Below are positions 43,085 to 51,949 of a DNA stretch of 64,000 nucleotides, piece by piece. Below the pieces are notes generated by a model. The model did no database searches and was not told the origin of the DNA. It was given only the letters and a program-made list of their open reading frames with translations. Made by a program: the position numbers and the translations under genes. Numbering within the stretch: the stretch's first letter is position 1; every line of letters begins with the position of its first letter. This DNA is from Halioxenophilus aromaticivorans (lineage in GTDB: Bacteria > Pseudomonadota > Gammaproteobacteria > Pseudomonadales > Cellvibrionaceae), in NCBI RefSeq assembly GCF_042850945.1, contig NZ_AP031496.1, forward strand, positions 2,666,001 through 2,730,000, given 5' to 3'.

Positions 43085-44740
43085 CTAGGAGGCCCGCATT
43101 GGCTCCAGTACTTCCTTGGCAAACTTTATGTAAATGGTATGAACTTCAGGCTCATCGCCATCTCGGTACACCACAAAAAACGGTGCACGTTCGACATTTA
43201 GCTCCTTCGCTAATTGCATGCCGGCGCTGCTTGGGTCGCGCTCGTCGGCGACGATAACTTCGTCGATTAGGTCGATCAGGCCGGAAGATTCCAATTTGGC
43301 CAAGACTTCGCCACACTTTTTACACGGTGAGCCATCGGCCAAGATCTTTTTAACCATTATGGTTTTCATTTCTCTTTTATTCCCTGGTGAATTCTGTATG
43401 AGTCTTTGGGTGAGTACGGAATGCTGGAATTGGGCGAGGCCTTCTAGCAGAGTTTCGATTTTGCCCAGTGCTTCAAAATACTCTAAATCAACATCTGAGT
43501 CTGCCACGATGCCGCCGCCGGCCCAGCAGGCCATGGCCCTAGCGTCGCAGGATATGGTGCGGATGCAGAGGTTAGTGTCCATATCCCCTTGGGTAGATAG
43601 ATAACCAATGCTCCCACAGTAAATGCCGCGCTGGTGCGGTTCGAGCTTGTCGATGATCGTCATGGAACGCTTTTTCGGCGCACCTGTGATTGAGCCGCCG
43701 GGCCATGCCCCCTCCAAAACTGCCATGGCGGAAGTATGGGAATCCAGCCGGCAGGCAATTGTACTCACTAAATGGTGGACGTTGGCAAAACTCTGAAGTT
43801 CAAACAGTTTTTCCACCTGTACCGAGCGTGGTAGGGCTTTTTTACTAAGATCGTTGCGTAGTAGGTCGACGATCATGAGGTTTTCGGCTTTATCTTTCTC
43901 GCTGTCTTCCAGTTCTTTACGGTTCAGTGCATCTATAGTGCTGTCGCTGTGGCGTGGTCGAGTGCCCTTTATCGGCCGAGTGTAGGCCTTGTGGCCAATC
44001 TTTTGCACAAACTGTTCTGGCGAAAAACTCAATATTTTAGTTTCTCCGAAGTTGAGATATCCGCTGTAGGGGGAGGGTAGCCTATCCCTGAGTGCCAAAT
44101 AAGCGGTGAAGGTATTACCTTCGTATTTGGCGAGATGCGCCTGGGTGTAATTCACCTGGTAGGTATTACCGCTGCGAATATTGTCGAGAATCTTGCTGAA
44201 GTTCTTACCGTAGGCTTCTCTGCCGGTAAGCGATAGGATTTCTCTGACTTGAAAATGTGGGTCAACTCCGTTTTCCGCATCGTCCTGTGTCAAGAGGTCC
44301 AGCAGATCATCGTCGCCGGAAACGTCTTCGTCTTGCCAATAATAAAACGTGCTGGTTTGTTGTTCGTGATCAATCACGAGCGATTGTAAATAGCAGCCCC
44401 AGATGAACTCTGGGGTTTGGATAATTTTTGGCTTGGTTGTGGCTGGCAACCCTGTTTCGTAACTGAAATAGCCTATTAATCCCACGGTGAAAGGGCTAGT
44501 TTGCTCTGATATTTGCGGTAATTTCGCTCTGGTAAATTCTACGTATTCGAAGGGCGAGACCGATTCTGGCTTATTGTCTGGCGTGAGCAGCTCGCGGGGT
44601 GAGGCCGACATGATATCGTAGCGCCCCATATCCGACTTGGGGCGCCCGCTGTCTAACCATACGGCTCCGGGTATGTGGGCGATACGAGCGAAAATCAGCG
44701 CGGGGTTGGGTTCGTATTTAAGTGAGATTTTGCGTAGCAA
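43085..44740 (-). CDS. pabB: Aminodeoxychorismate synthase component I fused to a thioredoxin-like domain
   Basis: Residues 1 to about 445 are PabB, which aminates chorismate to 4-amino-4-deoxychorismate for folate with ammonia from PabA. Motifs are PIKGTRPR, DLLRNDLSKK, GGSITGAPKKRSM and the metal/chorismate-binding end GGGIVADSDVDLEYFE. From residue 458 (MKTIMVKKIL) there is a further 94-aa domain with PCKKC (Cys473, Cys476) and a cis-proline-like ERAPFFVVY, the look of a small thioredoxin fold. PabB alone is about 450-460 aa. No stop separates the parts. The internal ATG (codon 43367-43369) has AAGAGAA ahead of it, so the redox domain may also be made alone. The role of the fusion is unknown. 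Confidence 0.85.
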   Translation of the reverse strand: MLRKISLKYEPNPALIFARIAHIPGAVWLDSGRPKSDMGRYDIMSASPRELLTPDNKPESVSPFEYVEFTRAKLPQISEQTSPFTVGLIGYFSYETGLPATTKPKIIQTPEFIWGCYLQSLVIDHEQQTSTFYYWQDEDVSGDDDLLDLLTQDDAENGVDPHFQVREILSLTGREAYGKNFSKILDNIRSGNTYQVNYTQAHLAKYEGNTFTAYLALRDRLPSPYSGYLNFGETKILSFSPEQFVQKIGHKAYTRPIKGTRPRHSDSTIDALNRKELEDSEKDKAENLMIVDLLRNDLSKKALPRSVQVEKLFELQSFANVHHLVSTIACRLDSHTSAMAVLEGAWPGGSITGAPKKRSMTIIDKLEPHQRGIYCGSIGYLSTQGDMDTNLCIRTISCDARAMACWAGGGIVADSDVDLEYFEALGKIETLLEGLAQFQHSVLTQRLIQNSPGNKREMKTIMVKKILADGSPCKKCGEVLAKLESSGLIDLIDEVIVADERDPSSAGMQLAKELNVERAPFFVVYRDGDEPEVHTIYIKFAKEVLEPMRAS

Positions 44741-44881
44741 AGGTGCTTCTCGGATTAGCGGGAAATCAGTGCATTATAAAGACCAGTCTTAGGCTTACCA
44801 AACCAAATGTGGTAGTTTTTAAGGGTTATTCTTTGGTCAGTGAACAATAGCGAAAGCAGCAGTTAGGTTAGGGGGCGGCTG

Positions 44882-45202
44882 ATGGCTTACCAAGTTCTAG
44901 AAAAATTGCACCGGTTGCAAGACGGTTTCATTCAATCCTATCGCGTGGGTACTGTGGATGTGCTGCTGGTGCAATGGCAAGGGCGCTTGTACGGGTTTCA
45001 CAATCACTGCCCCCATCAAGGGGCGCCATTACACCATGGAGCCGTATTCGATGGGGTAATTCGTTGCCCACTGCACGGCTTAGAGTATCGGTTAGAGGAT
45101 GGTGAGCCGATAACCGGCTTCAGTGGCACGCTAAAGCGCATCGATTTAATTTACGAAGGTGCCACGGTGGGCGTTGATCTATCCGGTATGCCACTCGGAT
45201 AG
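44882..45202 (+). CDS. Rieske [2Fe-2S] ferredoxin-like protein
   Basis: The 106-aa soluble protein has both halves of the Rieske motif: CPHQGAPLHHG and CPLHGLEYRLEDG, giving two Cys and two His ligands to a 2Fe-2S cluster. It resembles ferredoxins of oxygenase systems and NirD-type domains, but no oxygenase or reductase gene is adjacent. The gene is divergent from the pabB fusion gene and converges with the GNAT gene 7 bp later. It probably moves electrons for an unknown partner. Confidence 0.85.
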   Translation: MAYQVLEKLHRLQDGFIQSYRVGTVDVLLVQWQGRLYGFHNHCPHQGAPLHHGAVFDGVIRCPLHGLEYRLEDGEPITGFSGTLKRIDLIYEGATVGVDLSGMPLG

Positions 45203-45209
45203 TGCGTTA

Positions 45210-46121
45210 CTACACAACAATGCTGCGCAGATTTGGATTGTCCCAGGTTTGATGTTCCCACATGCGAGTAAATTGGTCTTGATGGATGGCGCGTTGTTGC
45301 AGGCTTAAGGCATCTGTGGTGAATCGGCTGGGTTGGGGCTCGTTGCGTAAGGGTGCACCTCGCCATAAGGTTTGGTTATCGAGCAAAGTCACCTCGGTGA
45401 TGGGTTCAGCGTTTCCACTACAGCAGCGCAGGCTTATTTTGCTCGGCAACCGCTGGGCCAGTTGCACCAGGGCGCTGCAAGTGCGCTGATCCGGGTTTTT
45501 CTCTCCCAGAATAATAGCGATTGACTCCACTCTGCCATTGAGCAGGCCGGTTTTTATGGCCTGAGTAATGGCATCACTGGCCAGCCAAGCAAGCATGGAC
45601 GCAGGGCAGAAAATAAACAATTTACGGCCACCCAGGGCAATGGCGTTGGCAAATGATGAGGTGGCGTCGGTGGTTTGTCCGGCGATTTTGTTCGTGGCAA
45701 GAACCATTTTACGATGCGGAATATTGGCATCCATAAATACTGGCCCTTGTGCTTCGTAGCCCAACTTTTCATAAAACGGTAGCGCTTCGACCTGGGCATC
45801 CAAATGCGGCGACTGACCCTGGCGCAAAACGTAGTCGTTACAAAAAGCCATGACGCGCCCGCCGTAACCACCCTGCCGAAAAGGCTTTAACACAGCAACT
45901 CTGCCGATTTTACCGGCCTTAGAAATGCGAGCGCAGCCGATGACTTCGCCGGTCCCTTGTTGGGTGCAGAGCACGTGGATGTACTCTGGGTCTTTACCGT
46001 CGATTTCATCCGCTTCGCTGACTTTTTGCTCGTCCATAAAGACGGTGCGTCTTACCGTGAGCAGCAGTTCTTGGTGATGATCCCAGTCCACAATTTTGAT
46101 CAGTGCATCAGAGGATTCCAA
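45210..46121 (-). CDS. GNAT-family acetyltransferase with extra C-terminal domain
   Basis: The first 145 residues are a GNAT acetyltransferase (RRTVFMDEQKV, GCARISKAGKIGRVAVLKPFRQGGYGGRVM as the acetyl-CoA loop, ALPFYEKLGYEAQGPVFMDANIPHRKM). The next 155 residues form a second domain without an obvious name. It contains GGRKLFIFCPASMLAWLAS and a stretch of alpha/beta character that ends RMWEHQTWDNPNLRSIVV. Related long GNAT proteins occur in pseudomonads. It is the last gene of a leftward row purB-roxA-GNAT. Substrate is unknown. Confidence 0.75.
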   Translation of the reverse strand: MESSDALIKIVDWDHHQELLLTVRRTVFMDEQKVSEADEIDGKDPEYIHVLCTQQGTGEVIGCARISKAGKIGRVAVLKPFRQGGYGGRVMAFCNDYVLRQGQSPHLDAQVEALPFYEKLGYEAQGPVFMDANIPHRKMVLATNKIAGQTTDATSSFANAIALGGRKLFIFCPASMLAWLASDAITQAIKTGLLNGRVESIAIILGEKNPDQRTCSALVQLAQRLPSKISLRCCSGNAEPITEVTLLDNQTLWRGAPLRNEPQPSRFTTDALSLQQRAIHQDQFTRMWEHQTWDNPNLRSIVV

Positions 46122-46167
46122 GGCTTCGCTCCTTCTTTGGCCAATTTTTGTCTGCGATAAGGACAGC

Positions 46168-47337
46168 TTATTCGTACTGCTCCAGATGTAGAAGCTCTTC
46201 TTGGAGAAATTGATCTACCGCGCTGCGATCATCGTCGGTGAGGCACAGGTCTGTCAGTTGAGAGGCTTGCCATTGGCTGCCGCTGCACAGGGCGACAGCC
46301 AGTGTTGCGCTCACCTTAAAGGACAGTCCTCCGGCAAATAGCGTCACCGGGGATTCCTGCTGGCAGGCTTCCATGTAGGCCCATCTTGAATCCAAGGCTT
46401 TGTAAATCACGTCCGTAGCTGGGATATCATTCAGTGCGAGGCTGCTTAACGGCACCAGATCGTCAGCCTGCGTAATGCTGTGGCTGTATTTTCCGCGGGT
46501 CATTTCCTGGCCAAACCACTGCTGCAGGCGTTCTTCATCCGCCAGCTGGGCTTGCATCCAAGCTTTAAAATGCGCCAGTTGGGCGGCGGATATCTGGCCG
46601 GATGGGGACTGAAGGCCTGGGTCGCGGTAGCGATTGTCACTCCCGGTTACGTCTGTTAAATAGTCACTAAAAGAGGAAAACGCCTCACTAATACTGGGCG
46701 ATCGAAAACCGATGGAGTAGGTAATGCAGTCCCCGCGGGCTATGCCGTAGTGGGCAACGCCCGGTGGTAGGTAGAGCATGTCGCCGGGGTTGAGAATATA
46801 ATCCTCGGTGCACTGGAAATCCTGCACCAGGGTTAGGTCTGAGCTTCGATCCAGCTGGGTAGATGCATCACAATGCTGGCCGATTTGCCAATGCCGTTGG
46901 CCGCCCGCCTGGAGTAAAAAAACATCGTATTGGTCGTAGTGCGGGCCAACGCTGCCGCCATCGGCGGCGTAGCTGATCATGATGTCGTCTAGGCGCCAGT
47001 TAGGCAAACACCGAAATAAATCCAACAGCTGGTTTGCGCTGGGTAAATAGTGATCAACGGCCTGGACCAGTAATGTCCAGTGACTGGTGGGTAGGGACGA
47101 GAAAACAGCTTCTTCAAAAGGGCCGTGTTGTAGCGACCAAATACCGTTGGTTTCGGTAATGATGCGTGATTCAATCTCGGAGTCCAGTGCCAACGCTGCT
47201 AAATCGTTGCCATCGACATCCAATAAACTGGGCGCCACGGCCTGACGGATGAGTAACGGTTGTTGTTGCCAGTACTGACTGAGAAACGTGTCTAGAGGCA
47301 CGTCACCCAGTGGTGACTGATTGTCCACCTGTGCCAC
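46168..47337 (-). CDS. roxA: Ribosomal protein L16 arginine 3-hydroxylase (cupin, JmjC-like)
   Basis: This Fe(II)/2-oxoglutarate oxygenase (YcfD in E. coli) hydroxylates Arg81 of ribosomal protein L16. The 389-aa protein has metal ligands in VGPHYDQYDVFLLQ (His133, Asp135) and PPGVAHYGIA (distal His), the cofactor segment GQRHWQIG and the RoxA winged-helix C-terminus. It lies 6 bp after purB and may be cotranscribed. In E. coli ycfD is elsewhere, but a link with the translation genes of this row is plausible. Confidence 0.9.
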   Translation of the reverse strand: MAQVDNQSPLGDVPLDTFLSQYWQQQPLLIRQAVAPSLLDVDGNDLAALALDSEIESRIITETNGIWSLQHGPFEEAVFSSLPTSHWTLLVQAVDHYLPSANQLLDLFRCLPNWRLDDIMISYAADGGSVGPHYDQYDVFLLQAGGQRHWQIGQHCDASTQLDRSSDLTLVQDFQCTEDYILNPGDMLYLPPGVAHYGIARGDCITYSIGFRSPSISEAFSSFSDYLTDVTGSDNRYRDPGLQSPSGQISAAQLAHFKAWMQAQLADEERLQQWFGQEMTRGKYSHSITQADDLVPLSSLALNDIPATDVIYKALDSRWAYMEACQQESPVTLFAGGLSFKVSATLAVALCSGSQWQASQLTDLCLTDDDRSAVDQFLQEELLHLEQYE

Positions 47338-47343
47338 AGACGA

Positions 47344-48711
47344 TTATTGAATGTCTTTGGCTTGGGCCACGGCATTACCGATATAGTTTTGCGGCGTTAG
47401 CTTAAGCAGCTCTTCCTTGGCGTCGTCGGGAATCGATAAACCGTTCACAAATGTGGAGAGCGTTTCAACATTGATAGACTGGCCGCGGGTCAAATCTTTC
47501 AGCTTTTCATAGGCTTGTGGCACCTGGTAGCGACGCATTACGGTTTGGATTGGCTCAGCTAAAACTTCCCAGCTGGCTTCTAGGTCTTCGTTCAACCGTT
47601 GGCGATTTATTTCGAGCTTGCTCAGGCCTTTAAGCGTTGATTCGTAGGCAATAACCGCGTACGCCAAGCCCACCCCCATGTTGCGTAGTACGGTGGAGTC
47701 GGTCAGGTCGCGTTGCCAGCGAGAAACCGGTAGCTTTGTGGCTAAGTGACTCATTACCGCGTTACCTATCCCTAAGTTACCCTCTGAATTTTCAAAGTCG
47801 ATGGGATTAACTTTGTGTGGCATGGTGGATGAGCCCACCTCACCGGCAATGGCTTTTTGCTTAAAGTAGCCAAGCGATATATAGCCCCATACATCGCGGT
47901 TAAAGTCGATCAATATTGTGTTGAATCGTGCAATGGCATCAAACAGCTCGGCAATGTAGTCGTGCGGTTCGATTTGCGTGGTGTAGGGGTTCCACTGCAA
48001 GCCCAAGCCTTCTACAAAGGTCTTGGCGTTGGTTTGCCAATCGATATTCGGGTAGGCGCTTAAATGAGCGTTGTAGTTACCGACGGCACCATTGATTTTT
48101 CCCAGCAGTTCGACCTTTTTAATTTGGTCGATCTGGCGGTTGAGGCGTGCTACCACGTTGGCGATTTCTTTTCCGACGGTGGTGGGCGATGCCGTTTGGC
48201 CATGGGTGCGGGAAAGCATTGGGTCCTGGGCGAACTCATGGGCAAGTTTTACTAAGTTGCTAACCAGTTTGTCACAATAATCGATAACCACTTCGCGGCC
48301 GGCTTTCAGCATGAGCCCATGGGACAAGTTGTTGATATCCTCGGACGTGCAGGCGAAGTGTACAAACTCACTCACTGCTGCCAATTCGGGCAGCTCGGCG
48401 ACTTTGTCTTTAATAAAGTACTCTACGGCTTTAACGTCGTGATTTGTGGTGCGCTCTGTGGTTTTGATCTGTTCAGCATCGGCAACGGAGAAGTTGTCAA
48501 CGATTTGGTTCAGCAGTTGCTGCGCATTATCTGAAAAGCTCGGCACTTCGGTGACTTCAGGGTGCGCGGATAAGCACTGCAGCCAGCGAACTTCTACTTC
48601 AACCCGGTATTTAATTAACCCAAATTCGCTAAAAATAGTGCGCAGTGATTCGGTTTTGCTGGCGTAGCGACCATCAATTGGGGTTACCGCGGTCAATGAA
48701 GAAAGGTTCAT
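47344..48711 (-). CDS. purB: Adenylosuccinate lyase
   Basis: PurB catalyses two steps of purine synthesis: cleavage of SAICAR and of adenylosuccinate, each releasing fumarate. The 455-aa product is the short gammaproteobacterial type with LTAVTPIDGRYASKTE at the start, TSEDINNLSHGLML, RTHGQTASPTTVGKE and the signature GSSTMPHKVNPIDFENSEGN. It follows hflD by 105 bp, a gap with a small CCCGC/GCGGG hairpin (48750-48764). Confidence 0.96.
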   Translation of the reverse strand: MNLSSLTAVTPIDGRYASKTESLRTIFSEFGLIKYRVEVEVRWLQCLSAHPEVTEVPSFSDNAQQLLNQIVDNFSVADAEQIKTTERTTNHDVKAVEYFIKDKVAELPELAAVSEFVHFACTSEDINNLSHGLMLKAGREVVIDYCDKLVSNLVKLAHEFAQDPMLSRTHGQTASPTTVGKEIANVVARLNRQIDQIKKVELLGKINGAVGNYNAHLSAYPNIDWQTNAKTFVEGLGLQWNPYTTQIEPHDYIAELFDAIARFNTILIDFNRDVWGYISLGYFKQKAIAGEVGSSTMPHKVNPIDFENSEGNLGIGNAVMSHLATKLPVSRWQRDLTDSTVLRNMGVGLAYAVIAYESTLKGLSKLEINRQRLNEDLEASWEVLAEPIQTVMRRYQVPQAYEKLKDLTRGQSINVETLSTFVNGLSIPDDAKEELLKLTPQNYIGNAVAQAKDIQ

Positions 48712-48816
48712 GCTTGCTTTCCTGTTAGTTTAAGTCCCAGTGACGAGTAGCCCGCCTGCGGCGGGAATGGGGCGGCGATGATACAGTAAAACCACCACAT
48801 GCTGCCAGTGAATGGC

Positions 48817-49455
48817 CTAATGCTTAAGGCTTGGGTCGATGTCTTGGTACAGGGCTCGGGCAGTTTGTAGTAGATCGTTCTTCTGCCACAGTAGCTTTAT
48901 CCGCGAGCCGCCAACTTGGCGCCACAACATGGTCGCTCGCACACCGGCCAGCAGCATGGCGCGAATTTGGTTGGCGTTTCGTGTTTGTTGTAGGTGCGTA
49001 AAACTGCCTTTGACCTGGATGCGAAAGGTAAAGGTGCTTAAGGTGTCGCTGTAGATGTCGGCCAGTGCCGCGATGATGTTGTCATGGCTGGCGTCAAAAT
49101 GATCTAGCTGGCTCTGGCATCGCTGTAGTCTTTGGCCAATGACCGCTAGCATGGCTGGGTTCTTCTGCAGCTTTTTATGCAGATGGAACAGGTTCAAGCT
49201 GTAGCGCAAGCTGTCTGGATAGCTGGCGCAGGTGTGGCTTTCTAGGTTCTCAATAAGCACTTTAAAACCCAATGCTAAGTTATTGATATTGTGATAAACA
49301 TCAATGGTGGTTTTGGGGGCTGTTACGAACACGGATTGAATGCTGGCGTCAAACGCAGGCTTGTCGCAGTTGCCGGTTTTGGCCAGTGCTTCTACTAAGG
49401 CTACCGACTGAAATAGTCCCGCAAGCGCTAGGGCTTGGTCTTTCGTATTATTCAT
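48817..49455 (-). CDS. hflD: High frequency lysogenization protein HflD
   Basis: HflD is a mostly helical, peripheral membrane protein, first found in E. coli as a factor that affects lambda lysogeny by binding CII. Its housekeeping role is unclear. The 212-aa protein matches the family (DQALALAGLFQSVALVEALAKTGNCD, LLAGVRATMLWRQVGGSR). It overlaps the mnmA stop by 4 bp and keeps the mnmA-hflD-purB order seen in E. coli. Confidence 0.92.
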   Translation of the reverse strand: MNNTKDQALALAGLFQSVALVEALAKTGNCDKPAFDASIQSVFVTAPKTTIDVYHNINNLALGFKVLIENLESHTCASYPDSLRYSLNLFHLHKKLQKNPAMLAVIGQRLQRCQSQLDHFDASHDNIIAALADIYSDTLSTFTFRIQVKGSFTHLQQTRNANQIRAMLLAGVRATMLWRQVGGSRIKLLWQKNDLLQTARALYQDIDPSLKH

Positions 49456-50645
49456 TGCTGCGGTTGTCCTTGTGCAGCGATTTCACCAAAAACGGCGTCA
49501 TTTGAATTAAAACCCGTAGTGATCACGGCGCCACCCAGGCAACGGTCTTCTAAATAAAACACCACCGATTGGCCTGGGGTTACCGCTCTTTGAGGTTCGT
49601 CGAAGTTGATCATCAGCTCGTCCGCGTGGTTTATTTGCTGATCTTCTATGGGCTGCTTATCTTTCAACAGCTGTACCCAACCCCATTGATCTGGCTGGCG
49701 ATACCGGGTTTTGATTTGTGCCCTAAAACGCGCCGCTGGCGGAAAGTCTGGGTTGATCCAATGTATTTGATTGGCGGCGAGACATTGCTTGTAGAGCAGG
49801 GGATGTTGTTTGCCTTGCACTACCAAAAGTTGGTTGCTGTCCAATCGCTTCTCGGCCACAAACCAGGGTGCCTCTCCGGCACCCTTAATGCCGCCAATTC
49901 CTAGGCCTTGGCGCTGGCCAAGCGTGTGGTACATCAAGCCCATGTGTTGTCCAATAACATCACCCTCCGGGGTCACAATGTCACCTGGCCGGGCCGGAAG
50001 ATACTGTTCTAGGAAGTCTTTAAATCGTCGCTCACCAATAAAGCAAATACCGGTACTGTCTTTTTTGTTGTGAGTAATTAGGTCGTGTTCTTCGGCCAAG
50101 CGTCGAACCTCCGGTTTTTCTAATTCGCCCACGGGGAAGAGGGTGCGGGCGAACTCCGCTTCGGCCACGGCATGGAGGAAATAGCTTTGGTCTTTATTGG
50201 CGTCTAGGCCCTTCAATAGATAGGTCCGGTCGCCGTCGCTGCCGCGCCGCACATAGTGGCCAGTGGCGATTAGGTCAGCGCCTAGCATTTGTGCGTACTC
50301 GATAAACACCTTAAATTTGATTTCCCGGTTGCACAAAATGTCTGGGTTAGGTGTGCGGCCAGCTTTGTATTCAGCTAAAAAGTGCTCAAATACGTTATCC
50401 CAGTACTCTGCCGCAAAGTTGGCGGTATGAAGTTTGATCCCCAGTTTGTCGCATACAGACTGCGCGTCCGCCAAATCTTGCTTGGCGGTGCAGTATTCAG
50501 TGCCGTCGTCCTCGTCCCAATTTTTCATAAACAAGCCTTCCACGCGGTAGCCTTGCTGCAGCAGCAATAGTGCGCTTACGGAAGAGTCGACGCCGCCGGA
50601 CATGCCGACGATTACGGTTTTGGAGGAGGTGTTGTCTGTCATCAA
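49452..50645 (-). CDS. mnmA: tRNA-specific 2-thiouridylase MnmA
   Basis: MnmA adds sulfur to U34 of tRNA-Glu, -Gln and -Lys, with ATP activation and sulfur delivered by the Tus relay. The 397-aa product has the PP-loop GMSGGVDSSVSA, the first catalytic Cys in NPDILCNREIKF, the second in DSTGICFIGERRF, and SYFLHAV. The tusDCBE genes at 12-14 kb encode its donor system. It overlaps hflD by 4 bp. nudJ and rluE precede it. Confidence 0.96.
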   Translation of the reverse strand: MMTDNTSSKTVIVGMSGGVDSSVSALLLLQQGYRVEGLFMKNWDEDDGTEYCTAKQDLADAQSVCDKLGIKLHTANFAAEYWDNVFEHFLAEYKAGRTPNPDILCNREIKFKVFIEYAQMLGADLIATGHYVRRGSDGDRTYLLKGLDANKDQSYFLHAVAEAEFARTLFPVGELEKPEVRRLAEEHDLITHNKKDSTGICFIGERRFKDFLEQYLPARPGDIVTPEGDVIGQHMGLMYHTLGQRQGLGIGGIKGAGEAPWFVAEKRLDSNQLLVVQGKQHPLLYKQCLAANQIHWINPDFPPAARFRAQIKTRYRQPDQWGWVQLLKDKQPIEDQQINHADELMINFDEPQRAVTPGQSVVFYLEDRCLGGAVITTGFNSNDAVFGEIAAQGQPQQ

Positions 50646-50680
50646 ATTGGCGTTCGGCGCTGGCGGTAAAAAGCGTGATT

Positions 50681-51130
50681 CTACCTATGGTGACTCACCA
50701 TGGCCAACGGCCATTTTTCCCCGGCTAAATATTGGTCAATAGTGGAAAGGATCATCGGGCTTCTAAGCAACGCCTGGCGTTGCTCGATTTCCTCTCTGGT
50801 ATACCAGTGGCATTGCACTATACCCGTATCCAGTGCGCCATTTGTGTGGTTTCGAGCTTTTGCGGCAAAGGTGTTCCTAATGTACGTGTGTCCGTTTTGT
50901 GCCTCAAACACACACACACCTAGAAAGTGAGTAACTTGTACTTCCCAGGCGGTTTCTTCGAGGGTTTCCCTCTCGGCGGCGTGGATCAAACTTTCTCCGG
51001 CCTCTAGGTGACCTGCGGGCTGATTAAAGCGGGTGTCGCCTTCAATAAGCTCTTCCACCATCAAAAAGCGGCCGTTGTCCTCAACAACACAGGCAACGGT
51101 AACGTGGGGGGCGAATTGGTGCTGATTCAT
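50681..51130 (-). CDS. nudJ: Nudix hydrolase NudJ
   Basis: NudJ hydrolyses nucleoside di- and triphosphates and hydroxymethylpyrimidine pyrophosphate in E. coli. The start at 51130 (MNQHQFAPHVTVACVVE) is the family N-terminus and gives 149 aa; the open frame runs upstream into rluE. The Nudix box is GHLEAGESLIHAAERETLEETAWEV split over residues about 36-60. The usual Gly near its end is replaced by Ala. Context between rluE and mnmA is as in E. coli. Confidence 0.9.
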   Translation of the reverse strand: MNQHQFAPHVTVACVVEDNGRFLMVEELIEGDTRFNQPAGHLEAGESLIHAAERETLEETAWEVQVTHFLGVCVFEAQNGHTYIRNTFAAKARNHTNGALDTGIVQCHWYTREEIEQRQALLRSPMILSTIDQYLAGEKWPLAMVSHHR

Positions 51131-51140
51131 AGCATTTAGC

Positions 51141-51776
51141 CTATTTTTTGCGAGCAGGTGTATTGCGGCGATTGGGTTTACGTCGGGTGTCTCCGATGTT
51201 TTTTTTGCGCGCAGCCTCTTTTGGGGGCGGCGGTAGATTAACGACATCGGTACGGTATTCGCCCGGTTGCAGTTCCCCTAATACCCAGTTACCAATTTGG
51301 GCTCTCACCAGTCTTAGAGTAGGTAACCCCACTGCAGCGGTCATGCGTCGAACTTGGCGGTTGCGCCCTTCGGTAATGGTGATGGCAAGCCAGTGGGTGG
51401 GGATGTTTTTTCGATAACGCACCGGGTTTGTGCGTGGCCATAGGTTCGGCTCCTCCATTTGTTGCACTTTGGCCGGCAACGTAGGGCCGTCTTTTAGTGT
51501 TACCCCTTGCCGCAATTGTCGATAGGCTTCTTGATTCGGTGGGCCTTCCACCTGAACCCAGTAGGTTTTGGGTAGCTTGAACTTGGGGTGGGTAAATCGG
51601 TGGGCCAAAGCGCCATCATCGGTTAGCAGTAACAATCCTTCGGAGTCACGATCTAGTCTGCCTGCCGGGTAGAATCCGGGCTCGCGGATGTACTGGGCAA
51701 GGGTATTTCTGCCTTCGGCATCGGTGAATTGCGACAGGACGTCGTAGGGCTTGTTAAACAATAAAGCTTGGGGCAT
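51141..51776 (-). CDS. rluE: 23S rRNA pseudouridine synthase RluE
   Basis: RluE makes pseudouridine 2457 of 23S rRNA. The 211-aa protein is the RsuA/RluE type without S4 domain: LLFNKPYDVLSQF at the start, PAGRLDRDSEGLLLLTDDG with the catalytic Asp, and TEGRNRQVRRMTAAVGLPTLRLVR. The C-terminus has a basic tail of about 25 residues. It starts the rluE-nudJ-mnmA-hflD-purB row. Confidence 0.93.
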   Translation of the reverse strand: MPQALLFNKPYDVLSQFTDAEGRNTLAQYIREPGFYPAGRLDRDSEGLLLLTDDGALAHRFTHPKFKLPKTYWVQVEGPPNQEAYRQLRQGVTLKDGPTLPAKVQQMEEPNLWPRTNPVRYRKNIPTHWLAITITEGRNRQVRRMTAAVGLPTLRLVRAQIGNWVLGELQPGEYRTDVVNLPPPPKEAARKKNIGDTRRKPNRRNTPARKK

Positions 51777-51859
51777 AGATGTATAGCGGCATAGCTAGCA
51801 ATGCCGCAGTTGTATAACATCTTGGTTGAGGATGAGCAACACTAGGCCGAACAGAACCG

Positions 51860-51877
51860 CTGAGGGCAGTCCCTCAG
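51860..51877 (-). terminator. Hairpin after cspD
   Basis: A perfect 7-bp stem (CTGAGGG at 51860-51866, CCCTCAG at 51871-51877) with a 4-nt loop lies between cspD and rluE, both leftward. The following minus-strand bases (CGGTTCTGTTC) are only slightly T-rich. Confidence 0.4.
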
Positions 51878-51949
51878 GTTGGTTATCTTGCTTGGCCTTC
51901 AGTTAGCTCTAGAGGCAGTGTGACCGCGCCTAGCGCTCAGTGATGGTGT

